Below are positions 1 through 10,368 of a stretch of 64,000 nucleotides of DNA, one piece after another. Each line of letters opens with the position of its first letter. Position 1 is the stretch's first letter. Under the pieces are notes generated by a model. The model saw nothing but the letters and a program-made list of their open reading frames with translations. It ran no database searches and was not told where the DNA came from. Origin of the DNA: Pseudomonas sp. ATCC PTA-122608 (lineage in GTDB: Bacteria; Pseudomonadota; Gammaproteobacteria; Pseudomonadales; Pseudomonadaceae); the NCBI RefSeq assembly GCF_001952855.1, contig NZ_LPNO01000014.1:1-64000 (forward strand), given 5' to 3'. A program made the translations under genes and the position numbers.

Positions 1-231
1 ATGAAGGCCTCGGGCAATCCACGCGTGAAATTCATGCACTGCCTGCCGGCGTTCCACAACAGCGAAACCAAGGTCGGCAAGGACATCGCCGCGCGTTATC
101 CGAACCTGGCCAACGGTGTGGAAGTGACCGAAGAAGTGTTTGAGTCCCCGGCCAACATTGCCTTTGAGCAGGCGGAAAACCGCATGCATACCATCAAGGC
201 GATCCTGGTGTCGGCGTTGGCGGATATCTAA
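1..231 (+). CDS. arcB: Catabolic ornithine carbamoyltransferase, C-terminal end (partial)
   Basis: The last 76 residues of a carbamoyltransferase; the gene begins before the window. The stretch [10 protein letters not shown] is the ornithine-binding HCLP motif near the C-terminus of OTCases, and the run ending [14 protein letters not shown] is typical of the catabolic ArcB enzyme. ArcB converts citrulline and phosphate to ornithine and carbamoyl phosphate in the arginine deiminase pathway. The following gene, arcC, would use the carbamoyl phosphate to make ATP, which fits an arcDABC operon. The first methionine in view is internal, not the real start. Confidence 0.93.
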   Translation: MKASGNPRVKFMHCLPAFHNSETKVGKDIAARYPNLANGVEVTEEVFESPANIAFEQAENRMHTIKAILVSALADI

Positions 232-266
232 ACCTCACACCGCTCCCACTGCCGAAACACAGTCAA

Positions 267-355
267 TGTGGGAGCGGGCTTGCTCGCGAAGGCGGCGTGT
301 CAGTCGCTGCATCTTTCGCCGATACACCGCTTTCGCGAGCAAGCCCGCTCCCACA
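267..355. repeat. REPIN (paired extragenic palindrome), 89 bp, class GTGGGAGCGGGC
   Basis: Two inverted copies of TGTGGGAGCGGGCTTGCTCG flank a 40-odd bp centre, so the whole can fold into a long hairpin. It sits between arcB and arcC inside the presumed operon. The same class recurs at 6994-7083 and 31725-31814. Confidence 0.9.
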
Positions 356-399
356 TTTTGTCCTGTGTTCACAAGGCCGAATTTTAGAAGGATTGAATT

Positions 400-1270
400 A
401 TGCGTATCGTCGTTGCACTGGGCGGCAACGCCCTTCTGCGCCGTGGTGAACCCATGACCGCAGACAATCAACGGGCCAATATCCGCATCGCCACCGAACA
501 GATCGCCAAGATCCACAGCGGCAACGAGCTGGTGATTGCCCACGGCAATGGCCCGCAAGTGGGCCTGCTGTCGCTGCAAGCGGCGGCTTACACACATCAT
601 CGAACAGGAACTGGGCAACCTGCTGGACTTCGAAGTGCCGTTCGCCACGCTCTTGACCCAGGTTGAAGTCGACGCCAAGGACCCGGCCTTCCAGACCCCG
701 ACCAAGCCGATCGGCCCGGTCTACTCCAAGGCCGAAGCGGAAAAGCTCGCCGCCGAAAAAGGCTGGGCGATTGCCCCCGATGGCGACAAATATCGCCGTG
801 TGGTTGCCAGCCCACGGCCCAAGCGGATCTTTGAAATCCGCCCGATCCAGTGGCTGCTGGAAAAAGGCAGCATCGTGATCTGCGCCGGTGGCGGCGGGAT
901 TCCGACCATGTACGGCGAAGACGGCAAGCTCAAGGGCATTGAAGCCGTGATCGACAAAGACCTGTGTTCCTCGTTGCTGGCCGGGCAACTGAACGCCGAT
1001 TTGCTGGTGATCGCCACCGACGTCAATGCCGCGTTTATCGACTTCGGCAAACCGACGCAGAAAGCCATCGGCCAGGCACACCCGGACGAAATCGAAAAGC
1101 TCGGCTTCGCCGCCGGCTCCATGGGGCCCAAGGTCCAGGCCGCCTGCGAGTTCGCCCGCCAGACTGGCAAAACCGCAGTGATCGGTTCACTCTCGGACAT
1201 CGAAGCGATCGTCCAGGGCAGTGCCGGCACGCGAATCAGCACGGCGAAACCCGGAATCACCTACCTGTGA
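400..1270 (+). pseudogene. arcC: Carbamate kinase, disrupted by a ~59-nt deletion and frame change
   Basis: The first frame (from ATG 400, RBS AGAAGGA) gives a normal ArcC N-terminus through [11 protein letters not shown] and [17 protein letters not shown]. The protein then leaves the family alignment and stops at 666. The rest of ArcC ([12 protein letters not shown], then CAGGGGIPT and [12 protein letters not shown]) continues to 1270 in another frame, entering near 599. Compared with ArcC as I recall it from P. aeruginosa, the 21-residue segment covering YPLDVLGAETEGMIG is missing: 63 nt are expected between the flanking codons and 4 are present. The loss is therefore about 59 nt and not a multiple of three. 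TACA-type microhomology lies at the junction. ArcC normally transfers phosphate from carbamoyl phosphate to ADP. As written, no full-length kinase can be made. A sequencing or assembly error cannot be excluded. Confidence 0.85.
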
Positions 1271-1288
1271 AGTAGAGGAGAAATGCCT

Positions 1289-1651
1289 ATGGCTACCTTT
1301 GAACCTGGTCACCTGCACATCGAACGCCACGCGCTGAACAAGGATGACTACAGCTACAACCTGTGCATCGACTACGAAGTCAGCCAGGACCCAAAGGAAG
1401 GCAAAGGAATGCTCTTCAAAATGCACGGCTCGGTGCAGGACAAGGAGCTCAAGGAAGAGTTTTTCCTGCCCAAGGACCAGTCGTTCGACTTCGCCCGGCA
1501 CGCGATGAATATCGCGCAGAAGTACGGCATGCCGAAGATTGCCGTGCTCAATGGGCAAATGCACAAGCAGTACGATTTGATGTTTGAGGATGTGCGGCAT
1601 CAATTGGATGTGAAGCCGGGGGATCCGGTCAAACCCGAACACCTCGAATAA
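1289..1651 (+). CDS. Small conserved protein, DUF5064-like
   Basis: A 120-residue soluble protein with no signal peptide or membrane segment. It begins MATFEPGHLHIERHALNKDD and resembles the Pseudomonas DUF5064 family; no function is known to me. The start at 1289 is preferred over the ATG at 1283 because the GAGGAG ribosome site at 1275-1280 is 8 nt from 1289 but only 2 nt from 1283. It follows arcC by 18 nt, so it was probably co-transcribed with the arc genes, and it remains intact despite the arcC lesion. Confidence 0.75.
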   Translation: MATFEPGHLHIERHALNKDDYSYNLCIDYEVSQDPKEGKGMLFKMHGSVQDKELKEEFFLPKDQSFDFARHAMNIAQKYGMPKIAVLNGQMHKQYDLMFEDVRHQLDVKPGDPVKPEHLE

Positions 1652-1668
1652 CCGCGGCCACAACCCAC

Positions 1669-1768
1669 TGTAGGAGCGAGCTTGCTCGCGAAGGTCGCCA
1701 ACGATAACGCTGGCATCCTGAATGAACGCGGTGCTTGTGCGTTTTTCGCGAGCAAGCTCGCTCCTACA
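1669..1768. repeat. REPIN, 100 bp, class TGTAGGAGCGAGC
   Basis: Inverted arms TGTAGGAGCGAGCTTGCTCG at both ends with a ~60-bp centre beginning CGCGAAGGTCGCCAACGATA. It lies just upstream of gcsR. Judged by its centre, it is in the opposite orientation to the copy at 3360-3459 on the other side of that gene. Confidence 0.9.
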
Positions 1769-1836
1769 GATTTCACCTGACCCCTCCTCCAAGGCATACT
1801 TGCCGCCTATCGCTCGCCAGAACCGCTAACCGCCCC

Positions 1837-3345
1837 ATGCGTATCCACGTCAGCTTCATCGACCGCGTCGGCATCACCCAGGAAGTCCTGGCCTTGCTCG
1901 GTGGGCGCAATCTCAACCTGGATGCGGTGGAAATGGTTCCGCCCAACGTCTACATCGACGCCCCGACCCTGAGCGCCGAGGTGCTGGAAGAACTGCGCGA
2001 TGCACTGTTCAGCGTGCGCGGCGTGCAAGCCGTGACCGTGGTCGACATCCTCCCCGGCCAGCGCCAGCACCTGCAACTCGACGCCCTGCTCGCAGCCATG
2101 ACCGACCCGGTACTGGCCCTGGACAGCGCCGGCAAGATCCTCCTGGCCAACCCGGCCTTGATCGCTTTGTACGGTCGCGAGCCCGCCGGCGAGAGCATCA
2201 ACGAACTGTTCGACGACCCAAAGCTGCTGGCCACCTTGCTCGAACACGGCTTTCGCCTGGCCCTGCGGGAAATCAACGTAAACGGCCAGACCCTGCTGCT
2301 GGACGCCACGCCGATCACCGACGCCGGCGCCCTGCTGACCCTGTACCAACCCAACCGCATCGGCGAACAACTGTCGGCGCTGCACCACGACCATGCCGAA
2401 GGTTTCGACGCGCTGCTGGGCGAGTCCCCGGCGATCCGCACCCTCAAGGCGCGGGCGCAACGGGTGGCGGCGCTGGATGCACCATTGTTGATCCAGGGCG
2501 AGACCGGTACCGGCAAGGAACTGGTCGCCCGCGCCTGCCACGCCATCAGTGCGCGCCACAGTGCGCCGTTCCTGGCCCTGAACTGCGCGGCGCTGCCGGA
2601 AAACCTGGCCGAGAGCGAGCTGTTCGGCTACGCCCCCGGCGCGTTCACCGGCGCCCAGCGTGGCGGCAAGCCGGGGCTGATGGAACTGGCGAACCAGGGC
2701 ACGGTGTTCCTCGACGAGATCGGTGAAATGTCACCGTACTTGCAAGCCAAGCTGCTGCGGTTTCTCAACGACGGCAGCTTCCGCCGGGTAGGTGGCGACC
2801 GTGAGGTAAAGGTCAATGTGCGGATCCTCAGCGCCACCCACCGCGATCTGGAAAAAATGGTCAGCGAAGGCACCTTCCGCGAAGACCTGTTCTACCGCCT
2901 CAATGTGCTCAACGTCGAAGTGCCGCCCCTGCGCGAGCGCGGCCAGGACATCCTGCTGCTGGCCCGCTACTTCATGCAGCAGGCCTGCGCGCAGATCCAG
3001 CGCCCGGTGTGCCGCCTGGCGCCGGGCACCTATCCGGCGCTGCTGGGCAACCGTTGGCCGGGCAACGTGCGGCAGTTGCAGAACGTGATCTTCCGCGCCG
3101 CCGCCATTTGCGAAAGCAGCCTGGTGGACATTGGCGACCTGGACATTGCCGGCACCTCGGTCGCGCGCCAGAACGACGGTGAAGTCGACAGCCTGGAGCA
3201 GGCGGTGGAAGACTTCGAGCGCGGGTTGCTGGAGAAGCTGTATGTCAGCTATCCGTCCACTCGCCAGCTGGCCAGCCGCCTGCAAACTTCCCACACCGCC
3301 ATTGCCCACCGCTTGCGCAAATACGGCATTCCCAACAAACCCTGA
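1837..3345 (+). CDS. gcsR: Sigma-54-dependent activator of the glycine cleavage operon (GcsR, TyrR-like)
   Basis: A 502-residue enhancer-binding protein. The start at 1837 gives the ACT-domain opening MRIHVSFIDRVGITQEVLAL, a likely effector-binding domain; the frame is open further upstream but runs into the REPIN. A PAS-like segment follows (about residues 80-170), then the AAA+ domain with Walker A GETGTGKE (about 221-228), the sigma-54 contact loop GAFTGA (about 268-273) and Walker B-like FLDEIGEM. A TyrR-type helix-turn-helix (TRQLASRLQTSHTAIAHRLR) ends the protein. In P. aeruginosa the ortholog GcsR responds to glycine and activates gcvH2-gcvP2 and the following genes. Here it sits directly upstream of the same operon, which has matching operators and a sigma-54 promoter. 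Confidence 0.9.
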   Translation: MRIHVSFIDRVGITQEVLALLGGRNLNLDAVEMVPPNVYIDAPTLSAEVLEELRDALFSVRGVQAVTVVDILPGQRQHLQLDALLAAMTDPVLALDSAGKILLANPALIALYGREPAGESINELFDDPKLLATLLEHGFRLALREINVNGQTLLLDATPITDAGALLTLYQPNRIGEQLSALHHDHAEGFDALLGESPAIRTLKARAQRVAALDAPLLIQGETGTGKELVARACHAISARHSAPFLALNCAALPENLAESELFGYAPGAFTGAQRGGKPGLMELANQGTVFLDEIGEMSPYLQAKLLRFLNDGSFRRVGGDREVKVNVRILSATHRDLEKMVSEGTFREDLFYRLNVLNVEVPPLRERGQDILLLARYFMQQACAQIQRPVCRLAPGTYPALLGNRWPGNVRQLQNVIFRAAAICESSLVDIGDLDIAGTSVARQNDGEVDSLEQAVEDFERGLLEKLYVSYPSTRQLASRLQTSHTAIAHRLRKYGIPNKP

Positions 3346-3359
3346 CGCCTTGGCCCCAC

Positions 3360-3459
3360 TGTAGGAGCGAGCTTGCTCGCGAAAAACTCAAGCACACCGC
3401 GTTCCTCCAGGTTTCTCGAGTCATCGTTGGCGACCTTCGCGAGCAAGCTCGCTCCTACA
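3360..3459. repeat. REPIN, 100 bp, class TGTAGGAGCGAGC, inverted relative to the copy at 1669
   Basis: Arms match those of the element at 1669-1768. The reverse complement of its centre begins CGCGAAGGTCGCCAACGAT, like the upstream copy read directly, so the two copies bracket gcsR in inverted orientation. Confidence 0.9.
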
Positions 3460-3489
3460 AGGGTGTTGCAGCTAAAAGCGACACTTACC

Positions 3490-3526
3490 TGTACTGAAAG
3501 CGCTACAGCGGAACGATATCGATACA
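3490..3526. promoter_or_regulatory. Two adjacent GcsR-like operators
   Basis: TGTACTGAAAGCGCTACA (3490-3507) and CGGAACGATATCGATACA (3509-3526) are both 7-4-7 imperfect palindromes with start points 19 bp apart. They resemble the 18-bp repeats (TGTAACG-N4-CGTTCCG type) reported for GcsR in P. aeruginosa. They lie about 145-180 bp upstream of the sigma-54 promoter, a suitable place for enhancer sites. Confidence 0.7.
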
Positions 3527-3589
3527 GCTACCTTCAGCCGTCGCCATGCAAGGCTTTGATCCTCATAGGCTTTTTTTCAACGGCCCAGC

Positions 3590-3607
3590 TGTAGCGATAT
3601 CGCTACA
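3590..3607. promoter_or_regulatory. Third GcsR-like operator (perfect palindrome)
   Basis: TGTAGCGATATCGCTACA is a perfect 18-bp palindrome of the same 7-4-7 design as the pair at 3490-3526. It lies 64 bp upstream of the -24 element. Confidence 0.72.
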
Positions 3608-3670
3608 GTCAACGTTCAAACATCACGCGCCGTAATCAGTAACCAATTGTTTTATAAAGATAAAAAAACA

Positions 3671-3687
3671 TTGGCCGCGATTTTGCT
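3671..3687 (+). promoter_or_regulatory. Sigma-54 promoter of the gcv operon
   Basis: TTGGCCGCGATTTTGCT matches the -24/-12 consensus, with GG and GC separated by exactly 10 bp. It lies about 60 bp ahead of gcvH and downstream of the GcsR-like sites. The combination with an adjacent GAFTGA-containing activator makes the assignment strong. Confidence 0.85.
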
Positions 3688-3747
3688 AAGCAACTCCCCA
3701 TTATTCCAATCCCGTCCACCAGACGAATCTGGCCCTGAGGAGTTTCC

Positions 3748-4131
3748 ATGAGCGAGTTGCGCTTTACTGAAGATCACGAATGGCTGCGCGCCGAAGCCGA
3801 CGGCAGCGTTACCGTGGGCATTACCGCTTTTGCGCAGAACGCGCTGGGTGATGTGGTTTTCGTGCAACTGCCTGAACTGCAGTCCTACGACAAGGGCGCA
3901 GAAGCCTCCACCGTTGAATCGGTCAAGGCAGCCAGCGGCGTGTACATGCCGCTGGACGGCGAAGTCCTCGAAGTGAACGACCAACTGGACGGCAGCCCCG
4001 AACTGGTCAACGAAGACCCGATGGGCGAAGGCTGGTTCTTCCGCTTTAAACCGGCTGATGCCGATGCAGTAGCTAAGCTGTTGGATCAGGATGCGTACGA
4101 CCGCCTGATCAAAGCCAACGCTGAAGCCTGA
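3748..4131 (+). CDS. gcvH: Glycine cleavage system H protein
   Basis: A 127-residue lipoyl carrier. The acceptor lysine lies in [13 protein letters not shown], about residue 58, as in all GcvH proteins. It shuttles the aminomethyl group between the P and T proteins of the glycine decarboxylase complex. The gene is preceded by a GAGGAG ribosome site and ends 10 nt before gcvP. It is the first gene of the sigma-54-driven operon. Confidence 0.95.
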   Translation: MSELRFTEDHEWLRAEADGSVTVGITAFAQNALGDVVFVQLPELQSYDKGAEASTVESVKAASGVYMPLDGEVLEVNDQLDGSPELVNEDPMGEGWFFRFKPADADAVAKLLDQDAYDRLIKANAEA

Positions 4132-4141
4132 GGAGCGCGCC

Positions 4142-6988
4142 ATGACTAATCTGACCACCGCCAACGAATTCATCGCCCGTCACATCGGCCCGCGCCAGGA
4201 CGACGAGCAACACATGCTCGCCACCCTGGGCTTTGATTCCCTGGAAGCCCTGAGCGCCAGCGTGATCCCGGAGAGCATCAAGGGCACCGCCGTACTGGGC
4301 CTGAGCGACGGCCTGAGCGAGGCCGACGCACTGGCTTCGATCAAGGCGATTGCCGCCAAGAACGAGCTGTTCAAGACCTACATCGGCCAGGGCTACTACA
4401 ACTGCCACACACCGTCGCCGATCCTGCGCAACCTGCTGGAAAACCCGGCTTGGTACACCGCCTACACGCCTTATCAGCCTGAGATTTCCCAGGGCCGCCT
4501 GGAATCGCTGCTGAACTTCCAGACGCTGATCAGCGACCTCACCGGCCTGCCGATCGCCAACGCCTCGCTGCTGGATGAAGCCACCGCCGCTGCCGAAGCC
4601 ATGACCTTCTGCAAACGCCTGAGCAAGAACAAAGGCAGCAACGCGTTCTTCGCCTCCGTGCACAGCCACCCGCAAACCCTCGACGTACTGCGCACCCGTG
4701 CCGAGCCGCTGGGCATCGACGTAGTCGTGGGCGACGAGCGTGAACTGACCGACGTCAGCGCCTTCTTCGGCGCATTGCTGCAATACCCGGCCAGCAACGG
4801 TGACGTGTTCGACTACCGCGAACTGACCGAGCGCTTCCACGCCGCCAATGCGCTGGTGGCCGTGGCCGCTGACCTGCTGGCCCTGACGCTGCTGACCCCG
4901 CCGGGCGAATTCGGCGCCGACGTGGCCATCGGCAGTGCACAACGCTTCGGCGTGCCGCTGGGCTTCGGTGGCCCGCACGCGGCGTACTTTTCCACCAAGG
5001 ATGCGTTCAAGCGTGACATGCCGGGCCGTCTGGTAGGCGTCTCCGTGGACCGTTTCGGCAAGCCGGCCCTGCGCCTGGCCATGCAGACCCGCGAGCAACA
5101 TATCCGCCGCGAGAAGGCCACCAGCAACATCTGCACCGCCCAAGTGCTGTTGGCCAACATCGCCAGCATGTATGCCGTGTACCACGGCCCGAAAGGCCTG
5201 ACCCAGATTGCCAACCGCATCCATCACCTGACCGCGATCTTCGCCAAAGGCTTGAGCGCATTGGGCCTGGCGGTTGAACAAGCCCACTTCTTCGACACCC
5301 TGACCATCAAGACCGGCGCGCAAACCGCCGCCCTGCACGACAAGGCCCGCGCCCAGCGCATCAACCTGCGTGTGGTTGATGGCGAGCGCCTTGGCCTGTC
5401 GGTGGACGAAACCACCTCCCAGGCCGATATCGAAACCCTGTGGAGCGTGTTCGCCAGCGGCAAAGCCCTGCCAGACTTCGCCGCATTGGCTGCCAGCGTT
5501 GAAAGCACCTTGCCGGCCGCGCTGCTGCGCCAGTCGCCGATCCTCAGCCACCCGGTGTTCAACCGTTATCACTCCGAAACCGAGCTGATGCGCTACCTGC
5601 GCAAGCTGGCCGACAAGGACCTGGCCCTGGATCGCACCATGATCCCGCTGGGCTCGTGCACCATGAAGCTCAACGCCGCCAGCGAAATGATCCCGGTGAC
5701 CTGGGCCGAGTTCGGTGCCCTGCACCCGTTCGCCCCAGCTTCGCAAAGCGCCGGCTACCAGCAACTGACCACCGAACTGGAAGCCATGCTCTGCGCGGCC
5801 ACCGGTTACGACGCGATCTCCCTGCAACCGAACGCCGGTTCCCAGGGCGAGTACGCTGGCCTGCTGGCGATTCGTGCCTATCACCAGAGCCGTGGCGAAG
5901 AGCGCCGCGACATCTGCCTGATCCCGTCGTCGGCCCACGGCACCAACCCTGCCACCGCCAACATGGCCGGCATGCGCGTAGTGGTCACCGCTTGCGATGC
6001 ACGCGGTAACGTCGACATCGAAGACCTGCGCGCCAAGGCTATCGAGCACCGCGAACACCTCGCTGCGCTGATGATCACCTACCCGTCCACCCACGGTGTG
6101 TTCGAAGAAGGCATCCGCGAAATCTGCGGGATCATTCACGACAACGGCGGCCAGGTGTACATCGACGGCGCCAACATGAACGCGATGGTCGGCCTCTGCG
6201 CCCCGGGCAAGTTCGGCGGCGACGTGTCCCACCTGAACCTGCACAAGACCTTCTGCATTCCCCACGGTGGTGGCGGCCCGGGCGTTGGCCCGATTGGCGT
6301 CAAATCCCACCTGACGCCGTTCCTGCCCGGCCATGCCGCGATGGAACGCAAGGAAGGCGCGGTCTGCGCCGCACCGTTCGGCAGCGCGAGCATCCTGCCG
6401 ATCACCTGGATGTACATCAGCATGATGGGCGGCGCGGGCCTCAAGCGCGCTTCGCAGTTGGCGATCCTGAATGCCAACTACATTTCCCGTCGCCTGGAAG
6501 AGCACTACCCCGTGCTGTACACCGGCAGCAATGGCCTGGTGGCCCACGAATGCATCCTCGACCTGCGCCCGTTGAAAGACAGCAGCGGCATCAGCGTGGA
6601 TGACGTGGCCAAGCGCCTGATCGACTTTGGTTTCCATGCGCCGACCATGTCGTTCCCGGTAGCCGGCACCCTGATGATCGAGCCGACCGAAAGCGAATCC
6701 AGGGAAGAACTGGACCGCTTCTGCGACGCGATGATCGCTATCCGCGAAGAAATCCGCGCGGTGGAAAATGGCTCGCTGGACAAGGATGACAACCCGCTGA
6801 AGAACGCGCCGCACACTGCCGCGGAACTGGTTGGCGAATGGAGCCACCCATATAGCCGCGAGCAAGCGGTGTACCCGGTGGCATCGTTGATCGAAGCCAA
6901 GTACTGGCCGCCGGTTGGCCGGGTCGACAACGTGTTTGGCGATCGCAATTTGGTGTGTGCGTGCCCGTCGATCGAGAGCTACGCGTAA
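4142..6988 (+). CDS. gcvP: Glycine dehydrogenase (decarboxylating), P protein
   Basis: A 948-residue single-chain P protein of normal length for the fused alpha-beta form. It opens [19 protein letters not shown]. The PLP lysine is in [18 protein letters not shown] in the C-terminal half. It decarboxylates glycine and passes the aminomethyl group to lipoyl-GcvH. The ribosome site GGAGCG lies just before ATG 4142. A long open frame on the opposite strand across this gene is a codon-bias artefact. Confidence 0.95.
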   Translation: MTNLTTANEFIARHIGPRQDDEQHMLATLGFDSLEALSASVIPESIKGTAVLGLSDGLSEADALASIKAIAAKNELFKTYIGQGYYNCHTPSPILRNLLENPAWYTAYTPYQPEISQGRLESLLNFQTLISDLTGLPIANASLLDEATAAAEAMTFCKRLSKNKGSNAFFASVHSHPQTLDVLRTRAEPLGIDVVVGDERELTDVSAFFGALLQYPASNGDVFDYRELTERFHAANALVAVAADLLALTLLTPPGEFGADVAIGSAQRFGVPLGFGGPHAAYFSTKDAFKRDMPGRLVGVSVDRFGKPALRLAMQTREQHIRREKATSNICTAQVLLANIASMYAVYHGPKGLTQIANRIHHLTAIFAKGLSALGLAVEQAHFFDTLTIKTGAQTAALHDKARAQRINLRVVDGERLGLSVDETTSQADIETLWSVFASGKALPDFAALAASVESTLPAALLRQSPILSHPVFNRYHSETELMRYLRKLADKDLALDRTMIPLGSCTMKLNAASEMIPVTWAEFGALHPFAPASQSAGYQQLTTELEAMLCAATGYDAISLQPNAGSQGEYAGLLAIRAYHQSRGEERRDICLIPSSAHGTNPATANMAGMRVVVTACDARGNVDIEDLRAKAIEHREHLAALMITYPSTHGVFEEGIREICGIIHDNGGQVYIDGANMNAMVGLCAPGKFGGDVSHLNLHKTFCIPHGGGGPGVGPIGVKSHLTPFLPGHAAMERKEGAVCAAPFGSASILPITWMYISMMGGAGLKRASQLAILNANYISRRLEEHYPVLYTGSNGLVAHECILDLRPLKDSSGISVDDVAKRLIDFGFHAPTMSFPVAGTLMIEPTESESREELDRFCDAMIAIREEIRAVENGSLDKDDNPLKNAPHTAAELVGEWSHPYSREQAVYPVASLIEAKYWPPVGRVDNVFGDRNLVCACPSIESYA

Positions 6989-6993
6989 CCTAA

Positions 6994-7083
6994 TGTGGGA
7001 GCGGGCTTGCTCGCGAATGCGGAGTGTCAGTTGATACATCTGGTGACTGACCCACCGCTTTCGCGAGCAAGCCCGCTCCCACA
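6994..7083. repeat. REPIN, 90 bp, class GTGGGAGCGGGC
   Basis: Inverted TGTGGGAGCGGGCTTGCTCG arms. It occupies the gcvP-sdaA gap, where P. aeruginosa carries glyA2 in its equivalent operon. Confidence 0.9.
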
Positions 7084-7130
7084 ATTGGACCGAGTACATC
7101 CGATAAATAATAAGAAACCGGAGAACAACC

Positions 7131-8507
<1,377 letters not shown>

Positions 8508-8546
8508 CGCCCACCAGCGCGTCCGCACGTTTTTCAGGAGCTGAAT

Positions 8547-9671
8547 ATGTCCACCGAAACCCTGTTGAAAACCCCGTTGCACGCCCTGCACCTCGAACTG
8601 GGCGCACGCATGGTGCCCTTCGCCGGCTACGACATGCCGGTGCAATACCCGCTGGGCGTGATGAAAGAACACCTGCACACCCGTGAACAGGCCGGGTTGT
8701 TCGATGTGTCGCACATGGGCCAGATCCGCCTGACCGGCGCCGGTGCCGCCAAGGCCCTGGAAACCCTGGTACCGGTGGACATCATCGACCTGCCGGTGGG
8801 CATGCAGCGCTACGCGATGTTCACCAACGAGCAAGGCGGCATCCTGGATGACCTGATGGTTGCCAACCTGGGTAACGACGAACTGTTTCTGGTGGTGAAT
8901 GCTGCCTGCAAGGACCAGGACCTGGCCCACCTGCGCCAGCACATCGGTGACCAGTGCACCATCGAACCACTGTTCGAGGAACGCGCCCTGCTGGCCCTGC
9001 AAGGCCCGGCCGCTGTCAGCGTACTCGCGCGCCTGGCGCCGGAGGTCAAGCACATGACCTTCATGCAATTCGCACCGACCCGCCTGCTGGGCGTGGACTG
9101 CTACGTCAGCCGCTCGGGCTACACCGGCGAAGACGGCTTCGAAATCTCGGTGCCGGCCGCCAGCGCCGAAGCCCTGGCCCGCAGCCTGCTGGCCGAAACC
9201 GAAGTGCAGGCCATCGGCCTCGGCGCCCGCGACTCCCTGCGCCTGGAAGCGGGCCTGTGCCTCTATGGCCATGACATGAACACCGAGACCACACCGATTG
9301 AAGCCAGCCTGTTGTGGGCGATCTCCAAGGCCCGTCGTGCTGATGGCGCGCGTGCCGGCGGCTTCCCGGGTGCCGACGCAATCTTCACCCAGCAACAAGC
9401 CGGTGTAAGCCGCAAACGCGTGGGCCTGTTGCCACAGGAGCGGACACCGGTGCGTGAAGGTGCAGAGATCGTCGACGAACACGGCACCGTGATCGGCAGC
9501 GTCTGCAGCGGCGGTTTTGGCCCGAGCCTGGGTGGCCCGCTGGCCATGGGTTACCTGGACAGCGCATTCATCGCACTGGATACCGAAGTATCTGCATTGG
9601 TGCGCGGGAAAAAGGTGCCACTACGTGTAAGTAAAATGCCATTCGTGCCACAACGTTACTACCGTGGTTGA
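8547..9671 (+). CDS. gcvT: Aminomethyltransferase, glycine cleavage T protein
   Basis: A 374-residue folate-dependent enzyme that releases ammonia from the aminomethyl-lipoyl H protein and forms methylene-tetrahydrofolate. It shows the GcvT pattern: [17 protein letters not shown] near the start, [10 protein letters not shown] next, and [11 protein letters not shown] in the middle. CAGGAG is placed 6 nt before ATG 8547. It is the last gene of the gcv operon; no separate promoter is obvious in the 39-nt gap after sdaA. Confidence 0.95.
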   Translation: MSTETLLKTPLHALHLELGARMVPFAGYDMPVQYPLGVMKEHLHTREQAGLFDVSHMGQIRLTGAGAAKALETLVPVDIIDLPVGMQRYAMFTNEQGGILDDLMVANLGNDELFLVVNAACKDQDLAHLRQHIGDQCTIEPLFEERALLALQGPAAVSVLARLAPEVKHMTFMQFAPTRLLGVDCYVSRSGYTGEDGFEISVPAASAEALARSLLAETEVQAIGLGARDSLRLEAGLCLYGHDMNTETTPIEASLLWAISKARRADGARAGGFPGADAIFTQQQAGVSRKRVGLLPQERTPVREGAEIVDEHGTVIGSVCSGGFGPSLGGPLAMGYLDSAFIALDTEVSALVRGKKVPLRVSKMPFVPQRYYRG

Positions 9672-9692
9672 TTGACTGTTCCTATAAGTAAC

Positions 9693-9731
9693 GCGGTTGC
9701 GTTAACGTGCACTAATCTGTAACGCAACCGC
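9693..9731. other. 12-bp perfect inverted repeat after gcvT
   Basis: GCGGTTGCGTTA and its exact complement TAACGCAACCGC are separated by 15 nt. No T-run follows, so it is not a standard intrinsic terminator. It begins 22 nt after the gcvT stop and may act as a transcript-end hairpin or a protein-binding site. GTGCACT occurs in the loop and again at 9741-9747. Confidence 0.6.
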
Positions 9732-10060
9732 CACATTAAAGTGCACTGTCGATAGTCAATGTTATGTTCCGTCACCTATAACAAGTGACGAATTCTATCG
9801 AATAAAGACGTTCCACATTGTGAACAGAACTGTAATGAAGCCGAGCAAAACCTGGGCTTTTTCCGGGGCTTGTTTTTTCTGTCTTAGTTGGCGTAGAGTT
9901 TGCCCACTGTGTTTGCATGGGTCGCTTTGAACCTGGACCTGGGCAGTAGCCAAAGTTTGCTACAACCCGTTCGACGTCTCTTACTTTCCTGCAACTCAGC
10001 CCAGTACTCTTTCATGTGAAAGGGGCTGTCATTAATTTTTAGCGTCAAGGAAATAAGAAA
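9732..10060 (+). promoter_or_regulatory. Long upstream/leader region of the cold-shock gene
   Basis: About 330 bp without a credible gene ahead of the CspA-family gene. Long 5' leaders are usual for this family. A short hairpin CTTTC-atgt-GAAAG lies about 50 nt before the start, and the ribosome site AAGGA lies just ahead of the ATG. I could not fix a promoter. A weak GCC/GGC hairpin followed by T residues lies near 9839-9863. Confidence 0.4.
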
Positions 10061-10273
10061 ATGGCTGAACGTCAGAGCGGTACCGTCAAGTGGTTTAACG
10101 ACGAGAAAGGGTTTGGTTTTATCACTCCAGAAAGCGGTCCGGATCTGTTCGTCCACTTCCGCGCTATTCAGGGCAACGGCTTCAAAAGCCTGAAGGAAGG
10201 CCAGAAAGTGACCTTCATCGCGGTGCAAGGCCAAAAAGGCATGCAAGCCGACGAAGTACAAGCAGAAGGCTGA
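10061..10273 (+). CDS. Cold-shock protein, CspA family
   Basis: A 70-residue single cold-shock domain. RNP1 (KGFGFI) and RNP2 (LFVHF) are intact, and the opening [18 protein letters not shown] is characteristic. Such proteins bind single-stranded RNA and DNA and melt RNA structure. The gene has a long leader and its own terminator, so it is probably a single-gene unit. Which Csp paralog it is cannot be settled from sequence alone. Confidence 0.93.
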   Translation: MAERQSGTVKWFNDEKGFGFITPESGPDLFVHFRAIQGNGFKSLKEGQKVTFIAVQGQKGMQADEVQAEG

Positions 10274-10286
10274 TCCTTTCTGCGAC

Positions 10287-10320
10287 AAAAAGCCTCTGAT
10301 ATGACATCAGGGGCTTTTTT
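10287..10320 (+). terminator. Terminator after the csp gene
   Basis: AAAAAGCCTCTGAT and ATCAGGGGCTTTTTT pair around a short loop, ending in a T-run, 14 nt after the stop. Confidence 0.88.
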
Positions 10321-10368
10321 ATTGGCGTTCTTCCGTAAAATGGCTTTTTTCCTGCTGAGAGCCATGTC

